Origin: Methanocella_A sp049676595
Lineage (GTDB): Archaea > Halobacteriota > Methanocellia > Methanocellales > Methanocellaceae
Direction: 5' to 3'
Assembly: GCF_049676595.1 (NCBI RefSeq)
Contig: NZ_CP187259.1
Coordinates: 1,674,001-1,738,000 of the forward strand
Length of the DNA: 64,000 nt
Shown here: piece after piece, positions 49,827 to 57,607 of the stretch
Layout of the letters: the number at the start of each line of letters is the position of its first letter
Numbering within the stretch: position 1 is the first letter of the stretch
Program-made: the position numbers and the translations under genes
The notes under the pieces: generated by a model
Seen by the model: the letters and a program-made list of their open reading frames with translations, nothing else
Told to the model about the DNA's origin: nothing
Databases searched by the model: none

Positions 49827-52646
49827 ATGAAACTCGACTTACGAAGCATCTCAGTACAGCTGATTGTACTGGTGCTCATAGTAGCCATCGTGCCAGTGCT
49901 GGCTCTGACGGCTTACACGTATAATACGATGACTGTCCAGAAGTATGCCGAGTTCAAGGGTAAGGTGGGGGATATCGGCACCATTGGGGAGTTGTCCTAC
50001 AATGACCAGATGGACAATCTGCATGTCGAAGCCTTGAAGATCGGCAACGATGCCCGTATGTCCGCGGCCATCAAAAGCGGGGATAAAGCTGCGGTCAAGC
50101 GGCTGGTGGATGAGTTTAAGGGAAAAAACCAGTGGATCGATATCATTACTGTTGCCGATAAGGACGCAGTTATCCTCGGCCGATCCGCATCCACGGTCAG
50201 CGGCGACGTCAGCACGAACAGCTTTGTCAGGCGGGCGATCACCGGGGACGACGTGACTGCCACGGACATTCTGGCGGCCAGCGCTGTCCAGAGCAACAAC
50301 CTGGCAGACCGGACGAAAACCTCCGGCACCAGCGACGGCCTGACCATCGCGAGCGCCATACCCATCAAGGATGACAATGGCGCCGTAGTCGGTGTAATTT
50401 ACGTAGCGGTTCTGCAGAACGACTACAATAACCTGGTCGATACGATCGCGACTAATTCCGATGGCTTCTGCAGCGTTTTCCAGGGCGACACCCGTATCGC
50501 CACCAGCCTGAAAGACCAGAGCGGCCAGCGTACGATGGGAACAAAGGCCGATCCCGCGGTCGTTTCCCGGGTACTCAACAACGGGGAGACCGTTGCAGAT
50601 ATCTTCCCGGTCAACGGGAAGCAGCTCTACGTGCACTACTCGCCCCTGAAGAACCAGGATGGCAAGACCATCGGTATGCTCGCAGTAGGGTATGACATCG
50701 GGCCCGGACTTGCCGAACTGAGCAACCTGACCTTTATCCTGATCGGCATAGGGGCTGTCATCTCGCTGATCGGCGCAGTCGCCGGGTTTGTCGTGGTCAA
50801 CCGGGTCACCCGGCCCATCAACAAGCTCGTTGTCGCTTCCAACAGTATCGCAGCCGGCAACCTCGACACGGTCATCGACACCGGTGCAAAGGGCGGCGAG
50901 GTGGGTGAGCTGACCACTGCAGTGACGCAGATGGTGGCGAACATCAAGGAGCGCATCGCTTTCAACGAGTCTATCCTGAAGGGCATCAGTACGCCCATGT
51001 TTGTCACAGACAACGATCGGAAGATCACTTACTTTAACCAGGCCGCGAGCAAACTGACAGACGTAAGCAGCAGTGACGCCGTAGGCAGATACTGTAAGGA
51101 CATCTTCAACACCCCTGTCTGTAATACCGAGAAGTGCGCGATCAAGTGTGCCTGGCGGGACGGCGACCAGAAAGGTGTGGAGATCGCTACTTCGCTGAAG
51201 GGCGGGAAGAGCGCGGTACTCTCCGTCGATGCCTCGTCCATCAAGGACCAGAATGGCAAAGTCGTCGGAGGTCTGGAGATCCTGCACGACATCACCGAGT
51301 CCAAGCAGGCCCAGATCAAGATCGAGCATGCCGAGAAGGAAGCCCGGGAGAAAGCCCTGTTCAGCGAGTCCATCCTGAAGGCTATCACGGACGCCCACTT
51401 CGTCATCGACAACAAGGGCAACATCACGTACATCAACGAAGTAGCCCAGAAGCTGCTCGGCTGGAGCGAGAGAGAAGCCATGGGTAAGAACTTCGACGAC
51501 GTGATAGGAGTTCCGAACAGCAAGACCAAACAAGCCCTGGTGGAGCACACGAACGTGTATAACGCCGACGGCTACGTCGTAGCTCGCAACGGCAAGAAGA
51601 TCCCCGTCCGGGTGAACGATACTCTGCTGAAGGACCTCACCGGTAACGTAACCGGCATCAACGCCATGTTCCGGGATATCACCCAGGAGCAGGAATCCAA
51701 ACGGCAGCTTAAAGAAATCACCCTCTCCGCCAATACCATCGCTGAAAAGGTTGCCGGTGCCAGCGGGAACGTGTCGACTGCGGTGCAGCAGGTGATGACT
51801 TCCTCGAGGCAGATCTCGGAGAGCATCCAGCAGATCGCAGGCGGCAGTCAGACGCAGGCCCGGAGCATCGACGAGATCAACCACCTCATGCACGACATGA
51901 GTAAGAGCATCAGCCAGGTGACTGATGGCGCTAAGAAGACGAGCGAGGATGCAGTCAAAGCGAACGCCGAGGCCCGGAAGGGTTCGGAGAACGCGAAGGT
52001 GGCCATCAAGAAGATGGACGAGCTGCACGGAGCCGTGAACGACAGCGCGAAGATCGTGCAGGACCTGGGCGAGAAATCGAAGCAGATCGGCCAGATCGTG
52101 GAGATGATCACCGCTATTGCAGGCCAGACGAACTTGCTTGCCCTCAATGCTGCCATCGAAGCGGCGAGAGCAGGCGAAGCCGGCCGTGGCTTTGCCGTGG
52201 TGGCTGAGGAGGTCAGGAAACTGGCGGAGGAGTCTGCCAAGGCCGCTGACGAGATCAACAAGCTGATCGGCGAAGTCAGGGACCAGACTGCTAAAGCGGT
52301 CGAGTCGATGAACCGTGGTACTCACGAGGTGGAAGAGAGCAATAAAGTAGTGGCTGAATCGCTCAAGAGCCTCGAAGGCATCGGCAGGCTGATCGATACC
52401 ACTGCCGCCAAGGCGCAGGAAATCGCAGCCATGACCGAAAAGCAGGCGGCCGACACCGACAAAGTGGCAAAGGCCGTGGAAAGCATGGCCGCTGTCATCG
52501 AGGAGAGCGCGAGCGGCTCGGAAGAGGTCAGCGCATCCAGCGAGGAGACTACGTCTACCGCGGAGCAGGTGGCCGGCATGGCTGCCGAGCTGGCGAAGAT
52601 CGCCGACGAGCTGAAAGCGGAGGTAGGCAAGCTGAAGACGGAGTAG
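49827..52646 (+). CDS. Methyl-accepting chemotaxis protein: Cache, HAMP, two PAS
   Basis: The 939-aa receptor has TM1 about 13-33, an extracellular Cache-type sensor about 35-290, TM2 about 298-318, and HAMP about 320-372. Two PAS domains (about 385-500 and 505-625) and a long MCP signalling coiled coil (about 640-939) follow, with the hairpin tip IAGQTNLLALNAAIEAARAG. Cytoplasmic PAS domains suggest redox or small-ligand sensing in addition to the external signal. ATG 49827 follows GGTGGG. It is followed by cheW, and a paralogue lies at 60422. No cheA is in the window. Confidence 0.93.
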   Translation: MKLDLRSISVQLIVLVLIVAIVPVLALTAYTYNTMTVQKYAEFKGKVGDIGTIGELSYNDQMDNLHVEALKIGNDARMSAAIKSGDKAAVKRLVDEFKGKNQWIDIITVADKDAVILGRSASTVSGDVSTNSFVRRAITGDDVTATDILAASAVQSNNLADRTKTSGTSDGLTIASAIPIKDDNGAVVGVIYVAVLQNDYNNLVDTIATNSDGFCSVFQGDTRIATSLKDQSGQRTMGTKADPAVVSRVLNNGETVADIFPVNGKQLYVHYSPLKNQDGKTIGMLAVGYDIGPGLAELSNLTFILIGIGAVISLIGAVAGFVVVNRVTRPINKLVVASNSIAAGNLDTVIDTGAKGGEVGELTTAVTQMVANIKERIAFNESILKGISTPMFVTDNDRKITYFNQAASKLTDVSSSDAVGRYCKDIFNTPVCNTEKCAIKCAWRDGDQKGVEIATSLKGGKSAVLSVDASSIKDQNGKVVGGLEILHDITESKQAQIKIEHAEKEAREKALFSESILKAITDAHFVIDNKGNITYINEVAQKLLGWSEREAMGKNFDDVIGVPNSKTKQALVEHTNVYNADGYVVARNGKKIPVRVNDTLLKDLTGNVTGINAMFRDITQEQESKRQLKEITLSANTIAEKVAGASGNVSTAVQQVMTSSRQISESIQQIAGGSQTQARSIDEINHLMHDMSKSISQVTDGAKKTSEDAVKANAEARKGSENAKVAIKKMDELHGAVNDSAKIVQDLGEKSKQIGQIVEMITAIAGQTNLLALNAAIEAARAGEAGRGFAVVAEEVRKLAEESAKAADEINKLIGEVRDQTAKAVESMNRGTHEVEESNKVVAESLKSLEGIGRLIDTTAAKAQEIAAMTEKQAADTDKVAKAVESMAAVIEESASGSEEVSASSEETTSTAEQVAGMAAELAKIADELKAEVGKLKTE

Positions 52647-52716
52647 ACTCCGGAGTAGACGCCGGAGTAAACTCCGGGCGGAGTAGACTCCGGAGTAGAC
52701 TCCGGAGTAGACTCCG
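52639..52716 (+). repeat. 12-bp tandem repeat carrying serial stop codons
   Basis: The unit CGGAGTAGACTC (variants with AAACTC and GACGC) is repeated about seven times from the MCP stop codon onward, broken by two CGGG insertions. The first three units place TAG, TAG and TAA in the MCP frame, so the stop signal itself is amplified. Confidence 0.7.
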
Positions 52717-52735
52717 GGCGGAGTAAACTTCCGCC
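52717..52735 (+). terminator. Intrinsic terminator-like hairpin between MCP and cheW
   Basis: GGCGGA (52717-52722) and TCCGCC (52730-52735) form a stem with a 7-nt loop, followed by TTCTCTTCTTT. This would separate MCP transcription from cheW or attenuate it. Confidence 0.5.
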
Positions 52736-52757
52736 TTCTCTTCTTTCAGGTGATCAA

Positions 52758-53231
52758 ATGGCTACTAAAGATTCAGGTATCCACGACCTGCAACTGGTGG
52801 TGTTCCGGCTCGGCAGCGAAGAGTTCGGCGCCGACATCTCGCAGGTGAGAGAAATCATCCGGGTGGGCGAGATTACCACGATTCCCCAGGCCCCGCCCGA
52901 CATCCACGGGGTGATCAACCTCCGGGGCCAGATCACGACTGTCATCAACCTGCGGAAGCGCATGGGTATGGCAGATAAGCCTGCGGATAGCAATTCCCGG
53001 ATCATCGTGGTCGAAGTAGACGCAAAAATCGTCGGCCTGATGGTCGACAGTGTGGCCGAAGTCAAGTACATCGGCACCAGCCAGGTCGAGCCCATCTCGA
53101 AGCTGCTCGTCGCCGACGTCGAGCACAGCAGCATCATGGGTGTCTGCAAGCTGAAGGACCATTTGCTCCTGCTGATGGACATGAGGCAGCTGCTATCCGG
53201 GCTCTGCGAGACAAAAACTATACTGGCCTGA
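52758..53231 (+). CDS. cheW: Chemotaxis coupling protein CheW
   Basis: The 157-aa CheW fold (two beta barrels) bridges MCPs and CheA. Visible: LVVFRLGSEEFGADISQVREI, ITTIPQAPPDIHGVINLRGQ and VNLRKRMGM-like blocks, and a C-terminal MDMRQLL. AGGTGATCAAATG gives a near-perfect ribosome-binding site, rather close to the start. Lies directly after the MCP gene, its likely partner. Confidence 0.95.
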   Translation: MATKDSGIHDLQLVVFRLGSEEFGADISQVREIIRVGEITTIPQAPPDIHGVINLRGQITTVINLRKRMGMADKPADSNSRIIVVEVDAKIVGLMVDSVAEVKYIGTSQVEPISKLLVADVEHSSIMGVCKLKDHLLLLMDMRQLLSGLCETKTILA

Positions 53232-53359
53232 CGCTGCCCGCTCTCTTTAGCGGACCTGGACGTGGCGCGAGAGCGCCATGCTCCACCCTTTCTCTTCTCT
53301 TTGCGGGCATCCGCCCACCGGCAAAACCTTATTATTGTATGTCTCCCATGTAACCACCG

Positions 53360-54457
53360 ATGGCTGTTATCCGCGAAGGCAAAGTATCGATCGAGATGGG
53401 CGAAGGCGTTTTCTACAATCCCCGGATGGAGATGAACCGGGATCTCAACGTAGCCTGCCTGACCTGCCTTCCGGACGTAACTACCTATGTTGATGCGATG
53501 GCCGCCTCCGGCATCCGGGGTATCAGAGTCAAGAAAGAAGTACCCCGGGAAATCGACGTCACTGTCAATGACTGGGATGCCGGCGCGTACGAGCTGCTCA
53601 AGCGGAACGCCGAAGCCAACGGTGTCACGGTCAACGCGACCAACCGGGGTGCTAACACTTTACTCTCCTCGACCCAGTACGATTTTGTGGACATCGATCC
53701 TTTCGGCACTCCTTCACCTTATATCGATGCCGTATGCCGGTCTGCCAAGCGCTTCATGGGCGTCACGGCCACGGATACTGCCCCGCTTTGCGGCGCTCAC
53801 CTGAGGTCGGGCATGCGCAAATACGGCGCTTTCCCGGTCAAGACGGAGTACTACCCCGAGATCGGGCTGCGGGTACTCATGGGCAAGGTCGTGCGGGAGC
53901 AGGCGAAGTACGACCGGGCGGTGAGGCCGCTGCTCTGCCATTCGACCGAGCACTACGTCCGGCTTTACCTGGCCGTAGATCACGGAGTTGTTCCCGCAGA
54001 CAGAATGCTGGACCAGATCGGCTTCATCCTCGACTGCGCTAAGTGCCACTACCGGGAAACCATCCCCGGGCTGGCAGTGCAGGCGCCCGACCGGTGCCCG
54101 AACTGCGGCGGGAAGGCAAGGCTGGCCGGGCCGCTCTGGCTCGGGCCGCTCAAGGACAACGGCTTCGTCAGCCAGGTGCTGCACGTCATCAACACGGGGG
54201 AGTTTGGCAGGAAAGAGCGGGCGGCGCGGCTGCTGGAGCTGATCCTCGGCGAGATCGACGTGCCGACGTTCTACGATCATCACCGGGTCTGCCAGGACTT
54301 AAAGGCAACCCCGACGACCATCGAGGTGCTTCTCGAGACGCTCAGGGGTGCAGGCTATCAGGCGTCCCGGACCCATTTCTCAGGGATCGGTTTCCGGACC
54401 GACGCGCCGGTCAACATCGTGAAAAGTATCGTTCTGGCGCTATCTCCCCGATCGTAG
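53360..54457 (+). CDS. trm1: tRNA (guanine(26)-N2)-dimethyltransferase Trm1
   Basis: This 365-aa SAM-dependent enzyme forms m2,2G26 in tRNA. Visible: EGVFYNPRMEMNRDLNVACL near the N-terminus, the SAM motif region MAASGIRGIRVKKE, the catalytic DIDPFGTPSPYID (about residues 112-124), and a C-terminal zinc-type CAKCHYRET...CPNCGG. Length and order match archaeal Trm1. Single gene with an upstream hairpin-rich gap of 128 bp. Confidence 0.96.
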   Translation: MAVIREGKVSIEMGEGVFYNPRMEMNRDLNVACLTCLPDVTTYVDAMAASGIRGIRVKKEVPREIDVTVNDWDAGAYELLKRNAEANGVTVNATNRGANTLLSSTQYDFVDIDPFGTPSPYIDAVCRSAKRFMGVTATDTAPLCGAHLRSGMRKYGAFPVKTEYYPEIGLRVLMGKVVREQAKYDRAVRPLLCHSTEHYVRLYLAVDHGVVPADRMLDQIGFILDCAKCHYRETIPGLAVQAPDRCPNCGGKARLAGPLWLGPLKDNGFVSQVLHVINTGEFGRKERAARLLELILGEIDVPTFYDHHRVCQDLKATPTTIEVLLETLRGAGYQASRTHFSGIGFRTDAPVNIVKSIVLALSPRS

Positions 54458-54592
54458 AAATATTGTTCCATAATATACCCGATCTACGACAATTTTGTCT
54501 GCGATTATTGAAAACTTTCCATAAACAGAGCCTCATTAAAAATTACCGATGTATAATTACTTTTAAGCAATACGGAGCTTTGAGGACGAAAA

Positions 54593-54600
54593 TTTATATA
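54593..54600 (+). promoter_or_regulatory. BRE/TATA promoter of the membrane-MoxR-VWA operon
   Basis: TTTATATA is preceded directly by CGAAAA, a typical BRE plus TATA. Predicted initiation is near 54620, about 30 nt before ATG 54651, which has GGTGGGTG as its ribosome-binding site. Confidence 0.65.
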
Positions 54601-54650
54601 ATGTTATGCACTGATTATATGAATTAGCCAGTTTAGCTCCTGGTGGGTGT

Positions 54651-55715
54651 ATGGTAAATCTAATACAAATCTTCGAAATAGTCCTCGTACTGCTGCTCTC
54701 GACCGCGATAGTGGCATCTATACCCAAGTTTCGAGAGTTGGTAAGCGGTAAAGCTAAAATACTACTCTACCTGGTGCTTGGGCTGATCCTCTTCACGCTC
54801 GTCGGCATGGGGTACAACGTCATACAGGATACGCACGTTTCGGACCTCGTAACAGCCGCCAAAGCTGCTGATCCGAACGTTGATACGTCCGTTATCGGCA
54901 AGGATGCTGTGTCCACCTTATGGCCTTACGTACAGTTCTTCCCGTTGTTTATCATGTCGATCGCCCTGGCGGGCGTCGTGCTGGTAACCTTTATGGAAGG
55001 TGAGTTCTATGGCTTCATCTTCGCGGGTACGGGCTTCGCGACGCTGCTCCCGGATGCCCTGCGGTACATGGGTAACGGGCGATACGATCTGTTGCTGCTT
55101 GGCTTTGCGCTGTGGGCGATCATTCCTGTCATATGGGTGTTCTTCTTCCGGGAAATATCCCAGGAAACCCCCACTCTCAGGGAACGGGCCTGGGGAGCCA
55201 TCAAAGCAGCGATTTTCTCCTATCCGGTCTACGTGGCAACTGCTGCGGTAGCAGTCTTCGGTGAAACCCCGAGGATGATCTCCCAGAGCATGTTTGCGGG
55301 CCTCGGGGCCATCTCCGGAGACATCGGCACCTTTATTCTCCTGTCGCTGTGGTTCTATCTCCTTCTCACTGTCATCATCGTCTCTATCATGTTTGTCGTA
55401 CACGATCTCCTGATGCACGTGTTCAACGTCCGCAGGACTGTCACTAACAAGGGCATCAAGTACGAGGTCGTTCACCCTGTCGCGGAAATCATCACGCAGG
55501 AAGAGCCGAAGATCGACGCTTACAAGGGCTTAATCGAGGAGATGGAAGTCTTTTATAAGTACATGGACCGGGTGGACCGGCTCAGGGCCGCTTCCACGAT
55601 TGCCCGGTTCAAGAACGAGTATAATACGATCGCCGCCCGTCACGACGAAGGCTCCAAGGCCGAGGCTGAACGGCTGATCAAGCTGGTAGACCAGGAATTT
55701 AAAAAGAAATATTGA
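54651..55715 (+). CDS. Membrane protein with cytosolic C-terminal helix, partner of MoxR/VWA genes
   Basis: The 354-aa protein has about seven hydrophobic helices in the first 255 residues (for example 5-25, 38-58, 88-115, 120-135, 148-165, 185-210 and 232-255). The C-terminal ~100 residues are soluble, mostly helical and charged (KIDAYKGLIEEMEVFYKYMD; FKNEYNTIAARHDEGSKAEA). No family is recognised. It leads an operon with an AAA+ MoxR ATPase and a VWA protein (gaps 44 and 3 bp), so it may be the membrane target of that machine. Confidence 0.65.
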   Translation: MVNLIQIFEIVLVLLLSTAIVASIPKFRELVSGKAKILLYLVLGLILFTLVGMGYNVIQDTHVSDLVTAAKAADPNVDTSVIGKDAVSTLWPYVQFFPLFIMSIALAGVVLVTFMEGEFYGFIFAGTGFATLLPDALRYMGNGRYDLLLLGFALWAIIPVIWVFFFREISQETPTLRERAWGAIKAAIFSYPVYVATAAVAVFGETPRMISQSMFAGLGAISGDIGTFILLSLWFYLLLTVIIVSIMFVVHDLLMHVFNVRRTVTNKGIKYEVVHPVAEIITQEEPKIDAYKGLIEEMEVFYKYMDRVDRLRAASTIARFKNEYNTIAARHDEGSKAEAERLIKLVDQEFKKKY

Positions 55716-55759
55716 GGTAACCTGAAAAACGAAAAACGGGAAAATTGTGAGGAATCGGG

Positions 55760-56638
55760 ATGGTACTGTTCAAGCGAGAAGACATAATAAAAATCATAGA
55801 GACCTGCCAGATCAAGGGGCAGGACGAAGCGATTATTAGGGCTCTCATGTACCTGAATCTCGGGTACCCGATCATGCTGTACGGGCCTCCCGGCAACGGC
55901 AAGACCACGATCGCGGAGCACATCCTGAGATACGCTTCCAGGGGTGACGACTACTACCGGATGGAAGCGACCGAAGGTATGACCGAGTACCATACCATCG
56001 GCGGGTTTCACCCGCTCTCGATGTCGGGCAACGCCGAGCTCTCCCGCCAGTTCATCTACAAGGACGGCATCGTGACCCGGGCTCTCCAGGAAAACAAGAA
56101 CCTCCTGGTCGACGAGTTCACCAGGGCGCCCTCTACCGCCTACTCCGGCCTGTTCATGCTGCTCTCTACTGGCACGCTCCACCTCGAATACCGGGAGCTG
56201 ACCCTCCACAGGCCCAAAGACTGGGTGCTGGTTGTGACGGCCAACCTGGGCGACGAGGGTACCTTCAAGATGAGCGCCGCTTTAAAGCGCCGCTTCATTC
56301 CAATCTTCATCGGGTATACGAGCCGCTTCACCGAAGAGAAGATCGTCAAGAACTACACGCCGAGCCTGCAGCCTGTCCTGATCAACGCCATCCTGGACTT
56401 CGCGGAGGAGACCAGGCGGCTCTGGCAGGAAGAAAAATCCCTGCCTCAAGGCCTGTCGACCGACGGTGTCATCAAGATGGCCCGGTATTGCGACATCTCT
56501 ATCGAGGAAGGCCTGGATGCCAAGACGGCTTTCATCGATTCCGCGATGCATCAGGGCGTGATCATTGCTGACGAGACCGACTACGTCTCGCTGCAGACGG
56601 TGAACGAGCTGGCGCTGAAGATCGCGAGCAGGCTGTAA
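55760..56638 (+). CDS. MoxR-type AAA+ ATPase
   Basis: The 292-aa ATPase has Walker A LYGPPGNGKTT (about residues 40-50), Walker B NLLVDEFTRA (about 114-123) and an SGLFMLLSTGTLHLEYRELT segment. Sensor 1 is VVTANLGDEG, and the arginine-finger region SAALKRRFIP is also visible. MoxR ATPases work with VWA-domain partners as chaperones for metal-centre insertion or complex assembly. The VWA gene follows after 3 bp. Client protein unknown. Confidence 0.92.
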   Translation: MVLFKREDIIKIIETCQIKGQDEAIIRALMYLNLGYPIMLYGPPGNGKTTIAEHILRYASRGDDYYRMEATEGMTEYHTIGGFHPLSMSGNAELSRQFIYKDGIVTRALQENKNLLVDEFTRAPSTAYSGLFMLLSTGTLHLEYRELTLHRPKDWVLVVTANLGDEGTFKMSAALKRRFIPIFIGYTSRFTEEKIVKNYTPSLQPVLINAILDFAEETRRLWQEEKSLPQGLSTDGVIKMARYCDISIEEGLDAKTAFIDSAMHQGVIIADETDYVSLQTVNELALKIASRL

Positions 56639-56641
56639 CCT

Positions 56642-57547
56642 ATGATCTTTCCCGATGAGAAACGCCTGCGGGTAGCGTGTGCGAAGTGTATGGCCGAGCC
56701 CTCCAATATCAGGGCTTACGATACGCTGATCACGGGCTGCCGTTCCATCGGCAGGAACCTCCTGAGGTTTTATCACATCATCCCTCCCACTTCGGAGCGG
56801 ATGATCTACAAGACCTACGATGGTACCGGCATCATCAGCTACCACAAGACCATCGCCGAGTTTTGCAACAAGGGCAAGAGCCTGGATGGTATGCTTACAT
56901 ACCGGCGCATCCGGGATGTCAAGAAGGTGCGGCTGGCCTTGCTTTACGACGACTCTAACTCTATGACTTCCTGGTGGCGGAAGCAGGCCCTGCAGCAGAA
57001 CCTCGAGGAGGGTGACGCTCCGCAGACCTATGCCAAGCTGGCGTGTCTTTCGCTGATGGAGGGGCTGGGCCGGGACATGGAGATCAACTTCTGGAAGTTC
57101 GGCAGCGAAGCCAGGGGCCCGTTCAACCTTAGCTCTAACATGTACAAGGAGATTATAGGCAGTAACGGCTCTGGCGGCACGCGTCTCGACCTGGCCCTCC
57201 AGTCGATGATCGACAACGGCTGGCACCGGCGGCCGGGAGTCAAGGTGGCCATAGTATTGACGGATGGTATCCCTGAGGTGGGCCGCAGCGTCTACGCCGA
57301 GGATGTCATCGTCAACGTGCGGTCGCTCGACCTGATCAAGAAGCTGCTGCAGAACAAGGTTCACGTACTCTACCTCCAGCTGCTCACCGACGAGTCCCGG
57401 AAATACAAGAAGAGCGGCGGCTACACTTTGCTGGAGTTCGGTAACGACGTCCAGCGCATGGGCTGCGAGTACATGACGATCAACAACAAGGAAAGCCTCA
57501 TGGAGTCGCTCTTCAAAGGCCTGAACATGGTCAGCAGGAAAATTTAA
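56642..57547 (+). CDS. VWA domain protein partner of MoxR ATPase
   Basis: The 301-aa protein has a von Willebrand factor A domain in its C-terminal two thirds. The MIDAS motif is DDSNSM (about residues 103-108), with the second site GGTRLDLALQ and the third LTDGIPEVG. The N-terminal ~90 residues are a helical, basic segment (RVACAKCMAEPSNIRAYDTL). MIDAS-bound Mg2+ would mediate client binding, coupled to ATP hydrolysis by the preceding MoxR protein. Third gene of the operon. Confidence 0.9.
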   Translation: MIFPDEKRLRVACAKCMAEPSNIRAYDTLITGCRSIGRNLLRFYHIIPPTSERMIYKTYDGTGIISYHKTIAEFCNKGKSLDGMLTYRRIRDVKKVRLALLYDDSNSMTSWWRKQALQQNLEEGDAPQTYAKLACLSLMEGLGRDMEINFWKFGSEARGPFNLSSNMYKEIIGSNGSGGTRLDLALQSMIDNGWHRRPGVKVAIVLTDGIPEVGRSVYAEDVIVNVRSLDLIKKLLQNKVHVLYLQLLTDESRKYKKSGGYTLLEFGNDVQRMGCEYMTINNKESLMESLFKGLNMVSRKI

Positions 57548-57607
57548 AAGTAAAAAATTTTCGGATAACCGGCGGTTTGCCGGCTCTACCGGCTCTGTCG
57601 GCGCGGT

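Noticed and set aside
49851..52325. 824-aa open frame antisense to the first MCP
   Set aside because: It is the complement of a fully recognisable chemoreceptor; composition is a by-product of GC-rich codon use and no domain is seen in it.
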